A stretch of DNA of 35,594 nucleotides from Candidatus Avirikenella pullistercoris (GTDB lineage: Bacteria; Bacteroidota; Bacteroidia; Bacteroidales; Rikenellaceae): NCBI GenBank assembly GCA_018710935.1, contig DVIX01000034.1, positions 1 to 35,594 on the forward strand, given 5' to 3'. The notes below the pieces were generated by a model. That model worked only from the letters and a program-made list of their open reading frames with translations, did no database searches and was not told the DNA's origin. Below, in pieces: positions 33,244 to 35,594 of this stretch; positions within the stretch are counted from its first letter, which is position 1; every line of letters begins with the position of its first letter. The translations under genes were made by a program, and so were the position numbers.

Positions 33244-33348
33244 TTTTTATACACTGAAATATGCAAGATACAAAAAAATTTATATCTTGTGACGCTGATT
33301 ACATTCCTTACCGAAAAAGGATAAACAAATTCTAAACCCAAAAAGAAT

Positions 33349-34743
33349 ATGGAACATCTGAACGATATCATTGTGTCCATTAATGATTATATCTGGACCT
33401 ATTTCCTAATCGGAGCACTAATCCTTACGGGGTGCTATTTTACGATAAAAAGCAAATTCGTACAATTTACCAATCTCAAAGAGATGTTCCGCCTGTTAGG
33501 AGAAGGAGCAACTACCAAAAAAGGACACGATACGGTATCTTCATTTCAGGCCTTTTGCATCTCCGTTGCATCAAGGGTAGGAACAGGCAACCTTGCAGGG
33601 GTTGCGACAGCAATCGCTATCGGAGGCCCCGGAGCCATATTCTGGATGTGGCTGATTGCCCTTATCGGCAGTGCATCGGCCTTTGCGGAATCCACTTTAG
33701 CGCAAATATACAAAATCAAAGGAGAAAAATCCTTTATCGGAGGGCCTGCCTATTATATGGAACGCGGATTGGGCAAACGATGGATGGGAATTATTTTTGC
33801 TGTCATCATCTCCATTACTTTCGGACTGGTATTCAACTCGGTACAATCCAATACTATCACACTGGCCTTTAACGAATCGTTCGGAACCGACCGGGCATGG
33901 CTGGGATTAGTTATCACTGCAATAACATTAGCCGTAATATTCGGAGGAGTACAACGCATTGCAAAAATATCGAGCATCATCGTACCCGTTATGGCGATTG
34001 CCTATATCTTGTTGGCTTTTGTCATCGTCGCTATCAATATTACCGAATTTCCCCGAGTAATAGCAATGATTTTCGAGAACGCTTTCGGATTTAATGAAGC
34101 TCTTGGCGGAGGTGTCGGCGCAGCGATTATGCAAGGAGTACGAAGAGGGCTTTTCTCCAACGAAGCAGGGATGGGCTCTGCCCCCAATGCCGCAGCGACG
34201 GCAACAGTTTCACACCCTATCAAACAAGGGCTTATTCAGGCATTGGGTGTATTTACCGATACGCTTGTTATATGCAGTTGTACGGCCTTTATCATTTTAG
34301 TCGCCGGAGTTCCTTTGGACGGAACGGTAAAAGGCATTCAATTAACCCAAGCCGCTTTAAACGCACATATCAGCTCGGCAGGAGGCATATTTATCGCAGT
34401 ATGCATCGTTCTATTCGCTTTCAGCACCATTATCGGCAATTATTATTACGGAGAAGTAAATATACAATTCATCTCCCGGAAAAAGATATACCTGCAATTT
34501 TACCGTTTATGCGTAGGAGGCATGGTTTTCTTCGGTTCTATCGCTGGGTTGGACATCGTATGGAACCTTGCCGACATCTTCATGGCTTTTATGACAATCA
34601 CTAACCTGATAGCCATTATATTACTAAGCAAAATCGTCTTCAACGCATGGAACGATTATTGTTCTCAACGCCGTAACGGGATCAAAAGCCCGATATACAA
34701 ACATCCTTATATTAAAGGATTAGATTCCGATATATGGAAATAG
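33349..34743 (+). CDS. Alanine/glycine:sodium symporter (AGCS family)
   Basis: A 464-aa inner-membrane carrier with about 10-11 helices. VGTGNLAGVATAIAIGG (77-93) and the family signature GVRRGLFSNEAGMGSAPNAAA (about 262-282) are both intact and identify the AGCS family, which imports alanine or glycine with sodium. It lies 42 bases upstream of proC on the same strand, so amino-acid uptake and proline synthesis may be co-transcribed. No consensus promoter was found; TATCTTGT near 33283 is a near miss. Confidence 0.94.
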   Translation: MEHLNDIIVSINDYIWTYFLIGALILTGCYFTIKSKFVQFTNLKEMFRLLGEGATTKKGHDTVSSFQAFCISVASRVGTGNLAGVATAIAIGGPGAIFWMWLIALIGSASAFAESTLAQIYKIKGEKSFIGGPAYYMERGLGKRWMGIIFAVIISITFGLVFNSVQSNTITLAFNESFGTDRAWLGLVITAITLAVIFGGVQRIAKISSIIVPVMAIAYILLAFVIVAINITEFPRVIAMIFENAFGFNEALGGGVGAAIMQGVRRGLFSNEAGMGSAPNAAATATVSHPIKQGLIQALGVFTDTLVICSCTAFIILVAGVPLDGTVKGIQLTQAALNAHISSAGGIFIAVCIVLFAFSTIIGNYYYGEVNIQFISRKKIYLQFYRLCVGGMVFFGSIAGLDIVWNLADIFMAFMTITNLIAIILLSKIVFNAWNDYCSQRRNGIKSPIYKHPYIKGLDSDIWK

Positions 34744-34785
34744 CTACCTTTTTCAGATTATTTACAACTGTTTTTCTCAATAAAA

Positions 34786-35589
34786 ATGAATAAAAAAATA
34801 ACCATTATCGGGGGCGGCAATATGGGTAAAGCCATTGCCCAAGGATTAGTATCGTCTGGATTTTCGGAAGCACACGACATTACCATTACCCGAAGCCCCT
34901 CCAGCAATATGGAGGACCTGCAAAAAATGGGCTACAATACTTTATGCAACAATAACGAAGCCGTCAAAGATGCCAATTTTATTATTCTTGCCGTCAAGCC
35001 GTATTTATGCAAAGATATTCTTGCCGGATTTGCCAACCAGTTAAACCCCCATACCCAATCTGTAATTTCCATAGCAGCATCCATCACTTTAGACGAATTA
35101 ACAGCTATTACAGGAGATTACATCACTGTTGCAAGGATTATTCCGAATACAGCTATTGAACTTTGCAAATCCATGAGTTGTATCTCGACCAATAAACCGA
35201 ACAGCGAAAATTTCCAGACTATCCTTACAATGTTTTCCGGGATGGGAACCGTAGAGGTATTAGATGACAGTCTTATGAATGCTGCGACAGCCCTCGCCTC
35301 TTGCGGGACAGCCTTTTTCTTACGCATGATACGGGCAATGGAAGAAGGCGCCGTACAAACAGGAATCAAACCTAAAACAGCACAAAAAATAGCTGCACAA
35401 ACAGCAAACGGGGCTGCAGCTTTATTACTGAAAGCAACGGCTTCCCATACCGAAGCTGAAATAGATAAAGTAACCACCCCTGGCGGTATTACTATCAAAG
35501 GCCTGAATGAAATGGAACGGAACGGTATGAGTTCCGCTATCATACAAGGACTAATTACCGCATACGAAACAATGCAAAAGAAAAAATAA
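34786..35589 (+). CDS. proC: Pyrroline-5-carboxylate reductase
   Basis: A 267-aa enzyme for the last step of proline synthesis, reducing pyrroline-5-carboxylate with NAD(P)H. The Rossmann fingerprint is IIGGGNMGKAI (7-17). AVKPYL and the C-terminal active-site segment TTPGGITIKGLNEME (about 235-249) match the family. The gene is complete and ends 5 bases before the window edge. It follows the AGCS symporter closely and has no obvious promoter of its own. Confidence 0.96.
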   Translation: MNKKITIIGGGNMGKAIAQGLVSSGFSEAHDITITRSPSSNMEDLQKMGYNTLCNNNEAVKDANFIILAVKPYLCKDILAGFANQLNPHTQSVISIAASITLDELTAITGDYITVARIIPNTAIELCKSMSCISTNKPNSENFQTILTMFSGMGTVEVLDDSLMNAATALASCGTAFFLRMIRAMEEGAVQTGIKPKTAQKIAAQTANGAAALLLKATASHTEAEIDKVTTPGGITIKGLNEMERNGMSSAIIQGLITAYETMQKKK

Positions 35590-35594
35590 TAACC

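Noticed and set aside
1-35594. CRISPR arrays, insertion sequences or prophage
   Set aside because: No regularly spaced repeats, transposase, integrase or phage structural genes are visible anywhere in the window.

Overview
The window looks like a chromosomal segment of a gut-type Bacteroidales (Bacteroidota). The evidence is the repeated promoter pattern TAnnTTTG (several copies with TTG or TTTG 19-20 bases upstream), the near absence of Shine-Dalgarno sequences, the eukaryote-like IleRS, the zinc-less DksA relative, and the family set (S9 peptidase, EFR1 ferredoxin, hybrid kinase with NtrC-type regulator). I cannot fix the genus. No insertion sequence, phage or CRISPR array is visible.

Layout. 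0.5-4.5 kb: ileS and a DksA/TraR-like regulator. 4.6-7.6 kb: a Wzx-type flippase and a two-domain ABC ATPase with degenerate active sites. 7.7-10.4 kb (minus): a secreted S9 peptidase. 10.8-12.6 kb: a HigB/HigA toxin-antitoxin pair and a divergent S-adenosylhomocysteine-hydrolase-like protein, which meets a minus-strand MFS exporter tail to tail. 14.0-18.8 kb: a glycosyltransferase, then a hybrid histidine kinase and a sigma-54 response regulator whose stop codons overlap. 18.8-19.7 kb is gene-poor and holds an orphan minus-strand promoter and terminator and a striking repeat/palindrome cluster.

19.8-22.7 kb is the most notable locus. It is a tight three-gene operon: a SRD5A-type steroid 5-alpha-reductase, an Old-Yellow-Enzyme-type flavin reductase and a short-chain dehydrogenase. 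Together these could saturate the A ring of 3-oxo-delta4 steroids or bile acids to either the 5-alpha or 5-beta product, and interconvert the 3-keto and 3-hydroxy groups. A PM20D1-like M20 amidohydrolase converges on it.

24.5-35.6 kb is mostly housekeeping: EFR1 ferredoxin, a promoter-equipped unexplained region, tRNA-Cys, panC-panD with a divergent AspT-like antiporter, pepE-yraN-metG, tRNA-Pro, a YqaA/DedA membrane protein, an alanine/sodium symporter and proC.

Several starts were shortened from the longest reading frame (response regulator, 5-alpha-reductase, SDR, panC, ABC ATPase), using promoter position, overlap with the neighbouring stop codon or alignment to family N-termini.
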